A DNA stretch of 8,114 nucleotides from Tannerella sp. (GCA_031271245.1 JAISWC010000300.1:1-8114); one strand, 5' to 3'. Shown: positions 1 to 5,897, counted from the stretch's first letter. The notes: generated by a model from the letters alone, not told the origin. A program made the numbers and translations.

Positions 1-2
1 CC

Positions 3-1253
3 AACAAGGCCATCTGGGATGCCATCCAGCGGGCGCCGGACTCGGAGATATGGGAAATACGGAAAAAACTCAAGAACAAGCTGACTGATTACATCAAGCT
101 CGAATACCGGGACAACTGGCTGAAAAACCAGGGCGACCCGCTGAAAGTGGTTTCGCTGCTCGAAAAGATCAACCCGAACGCACTGCTGATCGGCTTCGGA
201 CGCCGTTTCGCCACCTACAAGCGGGCGCATCTGCTCTTTACCGACCTCGACCGGCTGGCACAAATTGTCAACAACGAAAAGTGCCCGGTACAGTTCGTCT
301 TCACCGGCAAAGCCCACCCGGCCGACGGCGGCGGACAGGGGTTGATCCGGCACATCGTCGAGATTTCGCGCCGTCCGGAATTTCTCGGCAAGATTCTTTT
401 CCTCGAAAACTACGACATGCGGCTGGCACGCCGGCTGATCTCCGGAGTAGACGTCTGGCTGAACACGCCGACCCGTCCGCTGGAAGCCTCCGGCACCTCC
501 GGCGAAAAGGCGGAAATGAACGGCGTGCTGAACTTTTCCGTCCTCGACGGATGGTGGTACGAAGGCTACAGGCCCGGCGCAGGCTGGGCGCTAACCGACA
601 AGCGCACCTACGAAAATCAGGAATATCAGGACCAGCTCGACGCCGCTACCATCTACCACATGCTCGAAGACGAAATCATCCCGCTCTACTTTTCGAAAAA
701 CAGCAAGGGATATTCGCCCGAATGGATTCAGTACATCAAAAATTCCATCTCGCAGATTGCGCCGGACTACACCATGAAACGGATGCTGGACGACTACATC
801 AGCCGTTTCTACAACAAACTGGCGACCCGTTCGGCGGCGCTGGCGGAGAACGATTACGCACCGGCGAAGGAAATTGTCGAATGGAAGCGGGAAGTGGCCG
901 CACACTGGGATTCCATCACCGTGGAATCTTTCCGCTGTGACGACTCGGTTTCCCGCATTGTAGTCGGCGAAGACAATGTCTTCCATATCGTCATCGACCG
1001 CAAAGAACTGAAAAGCGACCTGGGAATCGACCTGATCTGTACGAAAGAGAATCCCGATAACTATCGGATGGAATTTATCTCCTCCACGCCGTTCACGCTG
1101 GTGAAGGAGGAAGGTTCCAGACTCCATTTTGAACTGAAAATAAAGGCTTCCGAATTTGGTCATCAGAAAGTAGGATTCCGTGTCTATCCGGCCAGTGAAC
1201 AACTGCCTCACCGGATGGATTTCCCCTACGTGCGCTGGATTCAGCCGGAATAA
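3..1253 (+). CDS. glgP: Alpha-glucan phosphorylase, C-terminal part (5' end outside window)
   Basis: This enzyme family (GT35, the divergent 'alpha-glucan family phosphorylase' branch) releases glucose-1-phosphate from glycogen or maltodextrin with inorganic phosphate, in the cytoplasm. The frame is open from base 3, giving 416 visible residues; family members are about 850 aa or are fused to a glycogen synthase, so roughly half or more is missing. Visible motifs are GFGRRFATYKRA (residues about 64-75), equivalent to the phosphate-binding Arg/Lys segment of glycogen phosphorylase, and EASGTSGEK, whose Lys (codon 507-509) matches the PLP-binding lysine. It is followed by NGVLNFSVLDGWW, typical of this branch. 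The last 120 or so residues look like a beta-rich C-terminal domain found in Bacteroidetes homologues. A GTG at 147 is internal and is not a start. The next gene follows after 48 bp with no obvious terminator between. Family assignment is firm; whether the complete protein is a synthase fusion cannot be seen. Confidence 0.93.
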   Translation, partial: NKAIWDAIQRAPDSEIWEIRKKLKNKLTDYIKLEYRDNWLKNQGDPLKVVSLLEKINPNALLIGFGRRFATYKRAHLLFTDLDRLAQIVNNEKCPVQFVFTGKAHPADGGGQGLIRHIVEISRRPEFLGKILFLENYDMRLARRLISGVDVWLNTPTRPLEASGTSGEKAEMNGVLNFSVLDGWWYEGYRPGAGWALTDKRTYENQEYQDQLDAATIYHMLEDEIIPLYFSKNSKGYSPEWIQYIKNSISQIAPDYTMKRMLDDYISRFYNKLATRSAALAENDYAPAKEIVEWKREVAAHWDSITVESFRCDDSVSRIVVGEDNVFHIVIDRKELKSDLGIDLICTKENPDNYRMEFISSTPFTLVKEEGSRLHFELKIKASEFGHQKVGFRVYPASEQLPHRMDFPYVRWIQPE

Positions 1254-1301
1254 CCTTTACCCGCAGAAACGAAGAATTTTTAATTTATAATATTACTGCT
1301 C

Positions 1302-2078
1302 ATGAACAAGTTATTATTTTTTACAGCCGTATGTCTGACGTGCTTCACGGCCGTCCGGGCACAAACCAGTTATCCCGAACCGGAACAAATGCGTCCGGGC
1401 ATGTCCGAATTTTGGCTTCCGCAGCCGGAAGTGATTACACCGGGCGATATTCAAACGCAGTCCGCACCCTCGGACGCCATTATCCTGTTCGACGGCAAAG
1501 ACCTGTCGGCCTGGGAAAATGTCAAGGAACAGGGCGCGGCTGGATGGACGGTCAACCGTGACGGCACCTTTACCGTCAACAAGAAAGCCGGCAACATCCG
1601 TACCCGGGAATCGTTCGAAAACTTCCAGCTGCACATCGAATGGTACGTACCGGCCGGCATCACCGGCGAAAACCAGGCACGCGGCAACAGCGGCATCTTT
1701 TTGCAGGGCATATACGAACTGCAGATACTGGACAGCTACCGGAACGCCACGTATGCCAACGGCCAGGCGGCAAGCATCTACAAGCAGTCGCGTCCGCTGG
1801 TCAACGCCATGCGCAAACCGGGCGAATGGAACGTCTACGACGTCATCTATTCCGCTCCCATATTCAAGGACGACGGCAGCTACCGGATTCCACCCTATGT
1901 GACGGTGATTCACAACGGCGTCGTGGTGCAGAACCATTTCGCCATCCTCGGAACAACCGAATACATCGGCCTCCCGAGAGTCGTGAAACACGGCGCCGGC
2001 CCGATTGTCCTGCAAAGCCACGGCGACCCCAGCGAACCCATCAGCTTTCGGAACATCTGGATCAGGAAACTGGATTAG
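1302..2078 (+). CDS. Secreted DUF1080 (3-keto-disaccharide hydrolase family) protein
   Basis: The 258-aa product starts with a classic type I signal peptide (Lys at 3, hydrophobic stretch LLFFTAVCLTCFTAV, probable cleavage after VRA at residue 20), so it is exported to the periplasm or cell surface. The rest is a single DUF1080 domain (PF06439, concanavalin/LamG-like fold): ILFDGKDLSAW at 61-71, GNSGIFLQGIYELQILDS at 128-145, GEWNVYDVIY at 174-183, and a closing GPIVLQSHG...FRNIWIR at 233-255. Some DUF1080 members hydrolyse 3-keto-glycosides; whether this one does is inference from the family. No lipobox is convincing. It follows the phosphorylase by 48 bp of AT-rich leader and could be co-transcribed or have its own promoter; no clean TAnnTTTG box was found in the gap. 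It is full length, with ATG chosen because it sits directly before the signal peptide. No SusC/SusD pair or sugar operon is visible, so the substrate is unknown. Confidence 0.9.
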   Translation: MNKLLFFTAVCLTCFTAVRAQTSYPEPEQMRPGMSEFWLPQPEVITPGDIQTQSAPSDAIILFDGKDLSAWENVKEQGAAGWTVNRDGTFTVNKKAGNIRTRESFENFQLHIEWYVPAGITGENQARGNSGIFLQGIYELQILDSYRNATYANGQAASIYKQSRPLVNAMRKPGEWNVYDVIYSAPIFKDDGSYRIPPYVTVIHNGVVVQNHFAILGTTEYIGLPRVVKHGAGPIVLQSHGDPSEPISFRNIWIRKLD

Positions 2079-2122
2079 TCTATTATATCCGTACAGACGA
2101 TACATACGGTTCGTATTGTGAT

Positions 2123-2302
2123 ATGCGTGATTATAGACAGGTGCGCAAAGGTATTGAATTTGATAATCCGGCAGATTCCGGTATGGTTCTGGAAGGATAT
2201 ATGACGGGAGATGAATTTCGGAAAGCGGTGAAAGAAGATATGGATACTTTTTGCAGGGAACATGGTTTATTGGGAACGGCACGCACAAACATCCCAGAAT
2301 GA
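2123..2302 (+). CDS. Small hypothetical protein, possibly 3'-truncated
   Basis: A 59-aa acidic ORF with low-complexity-free, protein-like sequence: it starts MRDYRQVRKGIEFDNP and continues through YMTGDEFRKAVKEDMDTFC to REHGLL. I do not recognise a named family. The frame is open further upstream to inside the previous gene, but the ATG at 2123 is the first reasonable start after that gene's stop. The stretch is more AT-rich than the flanking genes. The last nine residues (GTARTNIPE) are translated from DNA that in another frame encodes Fic-protein sequence. The natural C-terminus has therefore probably been replaced, and the ORF may be the surviving front of a longer or different gene. It could still be an intact small gene (for instance an accessory or antitoxin-type protein), but nothing in the sequence proves that. 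Confidence 0.45.
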   Translation: MRDYRQVRKGIEFDNPADSGMVLEGYMTGDEFRKAVKEDMDTFCREHGLLGTARTNIPE

Positions 2303-2492
2303 CCGTCAGCAGTTGATGCTGAATAAACTGCTGGACGGTTTCGACGGCAAGTTAACTTCATCCAAATGGAGCAAGATCACAAAGACTTCGCCGGACACAG
2401 TTTTGCGCGATATACAGGACCTGATAGACAAGGGCATCCTGCGCAAAGACGTGACAGGCGGGCGAAGTTACGAATTGCTCCGCACCCTTTGA
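2262..2492 (+). pseudogene. Fic-family protein remnant (C-terminal winged-helix part only)
   Basis: The 76-aa reading frame contains WERHAQTSQNDRQQLMLNKL, then LLDGFDGKLTSSKWSKITK, SPDTVLRDIQDLIDKGILRK and GGRSYELL. This matches the C-terminal helix-turn-helix extension of DUF4172-type Fic proteins (AMPylating or related transferases) common in Bacteroidales. The catalytic Fic core with its HPFxDGNGR motif is absent: an in-frame stop at 2229-2231 lies just upstream and no Fic core is encoded anywhere in the preceding sequence. The product cannot be an active Fic enzyme. The end is also shortened relative to the family's usual GGRSTxYxL pattern. The simplest reading is a decayed fragment left by a deletion; a standalone small DNA-binding protein made from the ATG at 2262 is a less likely alternative. 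Confidence 0.7.
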
Positions 2493-2495
2493 ATT

Positions 2496-2685
2496 TCCGG
2501 ACAGTTGGGTGAATTTCAAATGGTCGCACAAAATATCCCGTAGGGATAACATGTTGGCAGAAAACAGATACCACGCTTCCTGCTCCCGTCCCTGACGGGA
2601 CAGGGATCATGCTGTCCTCCGCGAACACGACCGGCGGTGTCTCCCATCCGAACGGCGCGACCATTTGAAATGCATCCGGACAGTT
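2496..2685. repeat. MITE-like element: 15-bp inverted repeat within 11-bp direct repeat
   Basis: A perfect 15-bp inverted repeat, ATTTCAAATGGTCGC at 2513-2527 and its complement at 2657-2671, encloses 129 bp. Outside it, the 11-mer TCCGGACAGTT occurs as a direct repeat at 2496-2506 and 2675-2685. Between the arms are a short palindrome TATCCC-GTA-GGGATA (2534-2548) and a GC-rich hairpin around 2584-2606. No plausible gene is encoded. The layout resembles a small non-autonomous mobile element of about 168 bp (2507-2674) with a target duplication, or a dispersed intergenic palindromic repeat. The inverted repeats lie 3-6 nt inside the direct repeats rather than exactly at the ends, which is atypical for a simple transposon. 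Confidence 0.5.
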
Positions 2686-2715
2686 CCTGAATACGGGAAA
2701 GACAATTTTTTGTCG

Positions 2716-2723
2716 TACCTTTG
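2716..2723 (+). promoter_or_regulatory. Bacteroidetes -7 box (TACCTTTG) for the slyD-like gene
   Basis: TACCTTTG fits the TAnnTTTG consensus of the Bacteroidetes housekeeping sigma factor. It ends 29 bases before the ATG at 2753, giving a short AT-rich leader. No good TTTG -33 element is visible at 19-21 nt upstream, so the promoter is supported only by its -7 box and position. Confidence 0.6.
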
Positions 2724-2752
2724 CCGCGAATCATTTTTTTATTGTAACATAG

Positions 2753-3325
2753 ATGAATATTACAGCCAACAAATTTGTATCGGTCTCTTATGACCTGAAT
2801 GTAGGGGAAGGCGAAGAACGCGAACTGATGGAACGGGCGACCGCAGAACATCCCCTGAAGTTTATTTACGGACTGGGCGCCATGCTGCCCGCTTTTGAAG
2901 ACCGGCTGAGCGGTCTGGCGACGGGCGATGCGTTCCGGTTCTCGCTTTCTCCGGAAAGTGCCTACGGCGAATACGTGGAAGAAAATGTAGTCGAACTGCC
3001 GAAGAACGTCTTTGAAGTGGACGGCCGGTTCGACAACGAATATATCAGCGAAGGAAACACCGTGCCGATGATGACTTCCGATGGAGAACACCTGAACGGT
3101 TCCATCCTGGAAGTGAAGGAGGACACGGTGCTGATGGATTTCAACCATCCGCTGGCCGGCGAAACGCTTCATTTCGAAGGCAAGGTGCTGGACGTGCATG
3201 AAGCGACGGCCGGGGAAATCGCCGCACTGTCGGCTCCCGCGCACGGGGGATGCAGCTGCGGTTGCGACTGCGACGACTGCGACGACGACCGTTGCGGCGA
3301 CAGCGAGCAACAGTGCAGTCTTTGA
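2753..3325 (+). CDS. slyD: SlyD-like FKBP-type peptidyl-prolyl cis-trans isomerase with Cys-rich tail
   Basis: Predicted cytoplasmic prolyl isomerase/chaperone of 190 aa. The order is that of SlyD: an FKBP half starting at residue 1 with YDLNVGEGEE (13-22) and the conserved FIYGLGAMLPAFEDRLSGL (37-55), SPESAYGEY (66-74), the chaperone insert-in-flap region at about 75-125, and the closing FKBP strand DFNHPLAGETLHFEGKVLDV (129-148). After residue 164 comes a metal-binding-type tail with seven cysteines (167, 169, 171, 173, 176, 181, 188) mixed with Asp. In E. coli SlyD the equivalent tail is His-rich as well and binds nickel; here His is nearly absent, so the preferred metal may differ (inference). 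There is no signal peptide. It is preceded by its own promoter box, and aroC follows after 37 bp, so the two are probably co-transcribed although functionally unrelated. Confidence 0.9.
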   Translation: MNITANKFVSVSYDLNVGEGEERELMERATAEHPLKFIYGLGAMLPAFEDRLSGLATGDAFRFSLSPESAYGEYVEENVVELPKNVFEVDGRFDNEYISEGNTVPMMTSDGEHLNGSILEVKEDTVLMDFNHPLAGETLHFEGKVLDVHEATAGEIAALSAPAHGGCSCGCDCDDCDDDRCGDSEQQCSL

Positions 3326-3330
3326 ACGTC

Positions 3331-3344
3331 CGTTTCCGGAAACG
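3331..3344. promoter_or_regulatory. 14-bp perfect palindrome between slyD-like gene and aroC
   Basis: CGTTTCCGGAAACG is a perfect palindrome centred in the 37-bp gap. It could be an operator or a small RNA hairpin limiting read-through into aroC. There is no T-run after it, so it is not a normal intrinsic terminator. A 9-bp direct repeat TCTTTGAAC flanks it (3319-3327 and 3350-3358). Function is unproven. Confidence 0.3.
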
Positions 3345-3362
3345 CTGTCTCTTTGAACCGCA

Positions 3363-4430
3363 ATGAATACATTCGGAAACATCTATCGACTGACCTCGTT
3401 CGGCGAATCGCACGGCACAGGTATCGGCGGCGTGATTGACGGCTGCCCGGCGGGACTGCTTGTAGACATGGCGTTTGTCCGGCAGGAACTGTCCCGCCGC
3501 CGTCCCGGACAGTCTGCCATCACCACGCCGCGCAGGGAACCGGACGAGGTGGAGTTTCTCTCCGGCATCTACGAAGGCCGCACGACAGGCGCACCCATAG
3601 GATTCATCGTCCGGAACGAAAACCGGCGCCCGTCGGACTATGAGGCGATGAAAGACCTTTTCCGCCCGTCACATGCCGACTACACCTACCAGGTCAAATA
3701 CGGCATCCGCGACCCGCATGGCGGCGGACGCGCGTCGGCCCGGGAGACGGTCGCCCGGTGCGTGGGTGGCGCCATCGCCAAACTGCTCCTGCGCCGGCAC
3801 GGCATCACCGTCCGGGCGTACACTTCGCAGGTAGCTCATATCCGGCTGGAAGGCAGCTACAGGGAATATGACCTGGACTTGACGGAAACGAACGCGGTGC
3901 GCTGTCCCGACCCGCTCAAGGCCGCAGAGATGGAAGCCCTGATTCGCGAAGTCAAGGCGGCAGGTGACACGGCAGGCGGTATCGTCTCGTGCGTTGCGCA
4001 GGGCGTGCCAGCCGGCCTGGGCGAACCGGTGTTCGGCAAATTGCACGCGGCACTGGGAGCCGCCATGCTGAGCATTCATGCCGTGAAGGGGTTCGATTAT
4101 GGCGTCGGGTTCGATGCCCCCCTCTATCGGGGTTCCGAACAGAACGACCGTTTCTTCAACGACGGAAACGGTATCCGCACGCGCACCAACTTTTCCGGCG
4201 GCATCCAGGGTGGTATTTCCAACGGAGAAGATATTTATTTCCGCGTTGCTTTCAAGGCCGTCCCAACCTTGCTGATGGAACAGGAAACGGTGGACAGCGA
4301 CGGCCGTAACGCCGTCCTGAAAGCCCGCGGCCGTCATGACCCCTGCGTACTGCCGCGCGCCGTTCCCGTAGTCGAAGCAATGACCGCCATAACGCTGCTC
4401 GACTACCTCTTACTGGCCGGCAGGCAGTGA
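3363..4430 (+). CDS. aroC: Chorismate synthase
   Basis: Catalyses the last step of the shikimate pathway, converting 5-enolpyruvylshikimate-3-phosphate to chorismate with reduced FMN, in the cytoplasm; the product feeds aromatic amino acids, folate and menaquinone. At 355 aa it is full length. All three family signatures are visible: GESHGTGIGGVIDGCPAG (14-31), GGRASARETVARCVGGAIAK (121-140), and RHDPCVLPRAVPVVEAM (324-340). The likely catalytic histidines are H17 (GESHG) and H104 (RPSHADYTY). The ATG is chosen because the conserved N-terminus MNTFGNIYRLTSFGESHG begins there. It lies 37 bp after the slyD-like gene in the same direction and ends 22 bp from the converging minus-strand gene. Nothing appears damaged or unusual. 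Confidence 0.98.
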   Translation: MNTFGNIYRLTSFGESHGTGIGGVIDGCPAGLLVDMAFVRQELSRRRPGQSAITTPRREPDEVEFLSGIYEGRTTGAPIGFIVRNENRRPSDYEAMKDLFRPSHADYTYQVKYGIRDPHGGGRASARETVARCVGGAIAKLLLRRHGITVRAYTSQVAHIRLEGSYREYDLDLTETNAVRCPDPLKAAEMEALIREVKAAGDTAGGIVSCVAQGVPAGLGEPVFGKLHAALGAAMLSIHAVKGFDYGVGFDAPLYRGSEQNDRFFNDGNGIRTRTNFSGGIQGGISNGEDIYFRVAFKAVPTLLMEQETVDSDGRNAVLKARGRHDPCVLPRAVPVVEAMTAITLLDYLLLAGRQ

Positions 4431-4444
4431 GAGCGGCCATATTT
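4414..4444 (+). terminator. Weak candidate terminator overlapping the aroC stop
   Basis: TGGCCG (4414-4419) can pair with CGGCCA (4434-4439) across a 14-nt loop, followed by TATTTT. The stem is only 6 bp and begins inside the aroC coding end, so this is a tentative call. It would also separate the converging transcripts. Confidence 0.3.
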
Positions 4445-4452
4445 TGCACGGA

Positions 4453-5022
4453 TCAGAAGGTATACCCAATGCGGCAGTGCCAGCCGATCACGAACTTGTC
4501 CCTGCGCCATGCGTTCATTTGGCCGAATATATGCTGGTAACCGGCGCCTGCGCCGGCCTCGAGACTGAAGTGCGTGCCGTAGTGCCTCCGTATGCCCCAC
4601 ATGGGGATGACGGTCAGCATATTCGCCGGGAGGATATGAGCGTCGCCGACGACCAGCCATTCCGGATAGAAGGTGGTTTTGAGCGAGAAATAATTGGCCG
4701 AGTTGTGCGCCGTCGGCCTGTCTTTGGCCTGACGCCATGCCAGGTTATAATACCACCGGGGTTCGACGCTCAGTTCCGGAATGATGGCATAACGGCTGTA
4801 GCCGCCGAAAATATTGGAGTAGGAATAAAAAAAATTGCCCCTCAACCCGGCCTCGCACCGGAGCGCCACGACATCGGAGAGTCGTGACTCGTTATATCCC
4901 CAGACACTCAACAGGTCGCCCTGAATACCCCATACGGATCGCTCCACACACGCCTCCTGCGCATATCCCAACAGGCAGCCTGATAAGACTACCCCTATCA
5001 TACAAATTCTTTTCAGTTTCAT
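4453..5022 (-). CDS. Predicted outer-membrane beta-barrel protein (hypothetical)
   Basis: The 189-aa exported protein resembles a family of Bacteroidales outer-membrane proteins of unknown role. Evidence is an N-terminal signal (KLKR, then a hydrophobic core to about residue 21), alternating aromatic/polar strands (GLRGNFFYSYSNIFGG, PELSVEPRWYYNLAWRQAK, NYFSLKTTFYP, FSLEAGAGAGYQHIF), and a terminal strand CRIGYTF ending in Phe, as is usual for barrel proteins recognised by the BAM machinery. The signal is ambiguous: LSGC at 13-16 fits a lipobox, which would make it a lipoprotein anchored at C16, but the hydrophobic run continues to YAQ (20-22), which suits ordinary signal peptidase I cleavage. 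The barrel-like ending favours the latter. It is transcribed alone, converging on aroC, with a TAnnTTTG box upstream. Its function is not known. Confidence 0.82.
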   Translation of the reverse strand: MKLKRICMIGVVLSGCLLGYAQEACVERSVWGIQGDLLSVWGYNESRLSDVVALRCEAGLRGNFFYSYSNIFGGYSRYAIIPELSVEPRWYYNLAWRQAKDRPTAHNSANYFSLKTTFYPEWLVVGDAHILPANMLTVIPMWGIRRHYGTHFSLEAGAGAGYQHIFGQMNAWRRDKFVIGWHCRIGYTF

Positions 5023-5045
5023 AACTCATTTCAGTTTTAGCTACA

Positions 5046-5053
5046 CAAAAATA
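5046..5053 (-). promoter_or_regulatory. Bacteroidetes -7 box (TATTTTTG) for the beta-barrel gene
   Basis: Read on the minus strand, the bases form TATTTTTG, matching TAnnTTTG, 23 bases upstream of the ATG at 5022. No clear TTTG -33 partner is seen at the usual distance, so support is partial. Confidence 0.5.
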
Positions 5054-5224
5054 GGGAATACGTATCGGCTAATTGCATGAATCACACAGTTTAACGAATA
5101 GTTAACGTCCATTCAATGTCCGTTTTAGCCGGAAAATCCCCTTCCAGGGCAGCCGGTCTGACTTGTGTTTACTTCGCCGAATTTGTTCAGGGATGCGGAC
5201 AGAGTCTCAGACAAAGTCAGGAGT

Positions 5225-5339
5225 TGGTAATGCCATGCGTGGTGACATGGTAATGCCATGTGTTGCGACATGGTAATGCCATGCATTGTGACATAGTAAT
5301 GACATGAGTCGCGTCATGGTAATGTCGCGAGCAGCGTCG
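5225..5339. repeat. Degenerate 23-bp tandem repeat, five units
   Basis: Five head-to-tail units of exactly 23 bp start at 5225, 5248, 5271, 5294 and 5317. The conserved core of the first three is TGGTAATGCCATG; units four and five diverge (TAGTAATGACATG and TGGTAATGTCGCG), and a sixth, badly decayed unit may follow from 5340. Across unit junctions the sequence forms CATGG-TAATG-CCATG inverted repeats, for example arms 5245-5250 and 5256-5261. A 23-bp period does not preserve reading frame, so it is non-coding. It has no spacers and is not a CRISPR array. Confidence 0.85.
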
Positions 5340-5378
5340 TCATAACAGCGCGAAACGTCGTTCGGAGACACGGCGCAC

Positions 5379-5410
5379 AAAAAAGGAGACAGTTTTACAC
5401 TGTCTCCTTT
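5379..5410 (-). terminator. Intrinsic terminator of the HU gene
   Basis: A perfect 12-bp stem, AAAGGAGACAGT (5382-5393) with ACTGTCTCCTTT (5399-5410), closes a 5-nt loop. Read on the minus strand it is followed by a U-run from the A-tract at 5379-5384. It lies 27 bp past the HU stop codon, the expected place and orientation. Confidence 0.88.
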
Positions 5411-5436
5411 CATCTGTTAAAACAGAGGGTTTATCC

Positions 5437-5709
5437 TCACTTAACTACCTTTGCCAGGTCTGCTCCAGCTTTGAATTTAACAACTTTACTTGCCGGGATT
5501 TGAATGGTTTCTCCTGTTTGCGGATTCCGTCCTGTTCGGGCTTTTCTTTCTCCTACGGAAAAAGTGCCAAACCCAACGAAAACGACTTTTTCTCCTTTTT
5601 CGATTTCTTCCGTAACGGTTCGAATAAAAGCATCCAATGCCTTACCCGCGTCTTTCTTGCTCAACCCTGCTTTTGCAGCAACTGCACTCACAAATTCGAT
5701 CTTATTCAT
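5437..5709 (-). CDS. hup: HU-family DNA-binding protein
   Basis: A 90-aa histone-like nucleoid protein that bends and compacts DNA as a dimer. The N-terminal helical dimerisation part (MNKIEFVSAVAAKAGLSKKD, then AGKALDAFIRTVTEEIEKGE) is followed by the family signature VGFGTFSVGERKARTGRNP (about 45-63). The DNA-intercalating arm tip RNPQTGETIQIPASKVVKFK is intact, including the Arg-Asn-Pro at 61-63. Length is exactly that of typical HU. An in-frame ATG 51 bp further upstream (5760) would add 17 residues not seen in the family, so the start at 5709 is used. It is transcribed alone, with a TATATTTG box about 75 nt upstream and a strong terminator downstream, and is divergent from the rhomboid operon. 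Confidence 0.96.
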   Translation of the reverse strand: MNKIEFVSAVAAKAGLSKKDAGKALDAFIRTVTEEIEKGEKVVFVGFGTFSVGERKARTGRNPQTGETIQIPASKVVKFKAGADLAKVVK

Positions 5710-5783
5710 AATAATTTGATTAAAACTATATATATAAACTGTTAATAAACTGTCTCCCACATTTTTAATTTGTAGAGAGGCAA

Positions 5784-5791
5784 CAAATATA
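5784..5791 (-). promoter_or_regulatory. Bacteroidetes -7 box (TATATTTG) for the HU gene
   Basis: The minus-strand reading TATATTTG fits TAnnTTTG. It would give a leader of roughly 70 nt before the HU start. A TTTG occurs upstream at 5804-5807, but with a 12-nt spacer it is too close to act as the usual -33 element. Confidence 0.55.
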
Positions 5792-5853
5792 GGATTTAAA
5801 AATCAAACCGCTCCTAAAAAAGCGACTTTTTTTTCCCTGTCTGCCCTATTTTT

Positions 5854-5883
5854 TTTCAAAACCCGATTTTATCGCTATTTTTG
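5854..5883 (+). promoter_or_regulatory. Promoter of the rhomboid operon, which decides the first gene's start
   Basis: TATTTTTG at 5876-5883 matches TAnnTTTG, with TTTC at 5854-5857 as a near-consensus -33 element 18 nt upstream. Transcription would begin about 5-8 nt after the box. The GTG at 5883 overlaps the box itself and cannot be in the message, so the start is the ATG at 5898, leaving a very short leader. Confidence 0.65.
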
Positions 5884-5897
5884 TGGCAAAAAAGATA

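Larger units (their letters stand above)
5023..5436. other. Non-coding gap between two minus-strand genes
   Basis: This 414-bp stretch has no convincing gene. From left to right it holds the promoter region of the beta-barrel gene (about 5023-5075), about 150 bp with no recognisable signal, the 23-bp tandem repeat array (5225-5339), and the HU terminator (5379-5410). The one longish minus-strand ORF (5207-5413) runs through both the terminator and the repeats, whose 23-bp period would shift frame in every unit, so it is not credible. Confidence 0.7.

Noticed and set aside
591..1211. 206-codon minus-strand ORF opposite the phosphorylase
   Set aside because: It is antisense to a clearly conserved coding region; its sequence has no recognisable domain and reflects the codon bias of the true gene.
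1314..2288. 324-codon minus-strand ORF opposite the DUF1080 gene
   Set aside because: It spans a complete DUF1080 gene, the gap and the small ORF in antisense. It has no family motifs and is a composition shadow.
2516..3382. 288-codon minus-strand ORF across the repeat and slyD
   Set aside because: It is antisense to the conserved SlyD coding region and crosses its promoter; only its end lies in the repeat element.
5225..5339. Possible CRISPR array
   Set aside because: The 23-bp units are directly adjacent with no unique spacers, and no cas genes are nearby.
5207..5413. 68-codon minus-strand ORF over the 23-bp repeats
   Set aside because: It begins inside the HU terminator stem, and the 23-bp repeat unit changes frame every copy, so no repeated peptide is maintained.
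5710..5760. N-terminal extension of HU by 17 residues
   Set aside because: HU proteins start at MNKIEF or its equivalent; the extension is AT-rich leader sequence lacking family conservation.
5883..5897. GTG start for the first rhomboid
   Set aside because: The GTG overlaps the TATTTTTG promoter box, so it would lie upstream of the transcription start.
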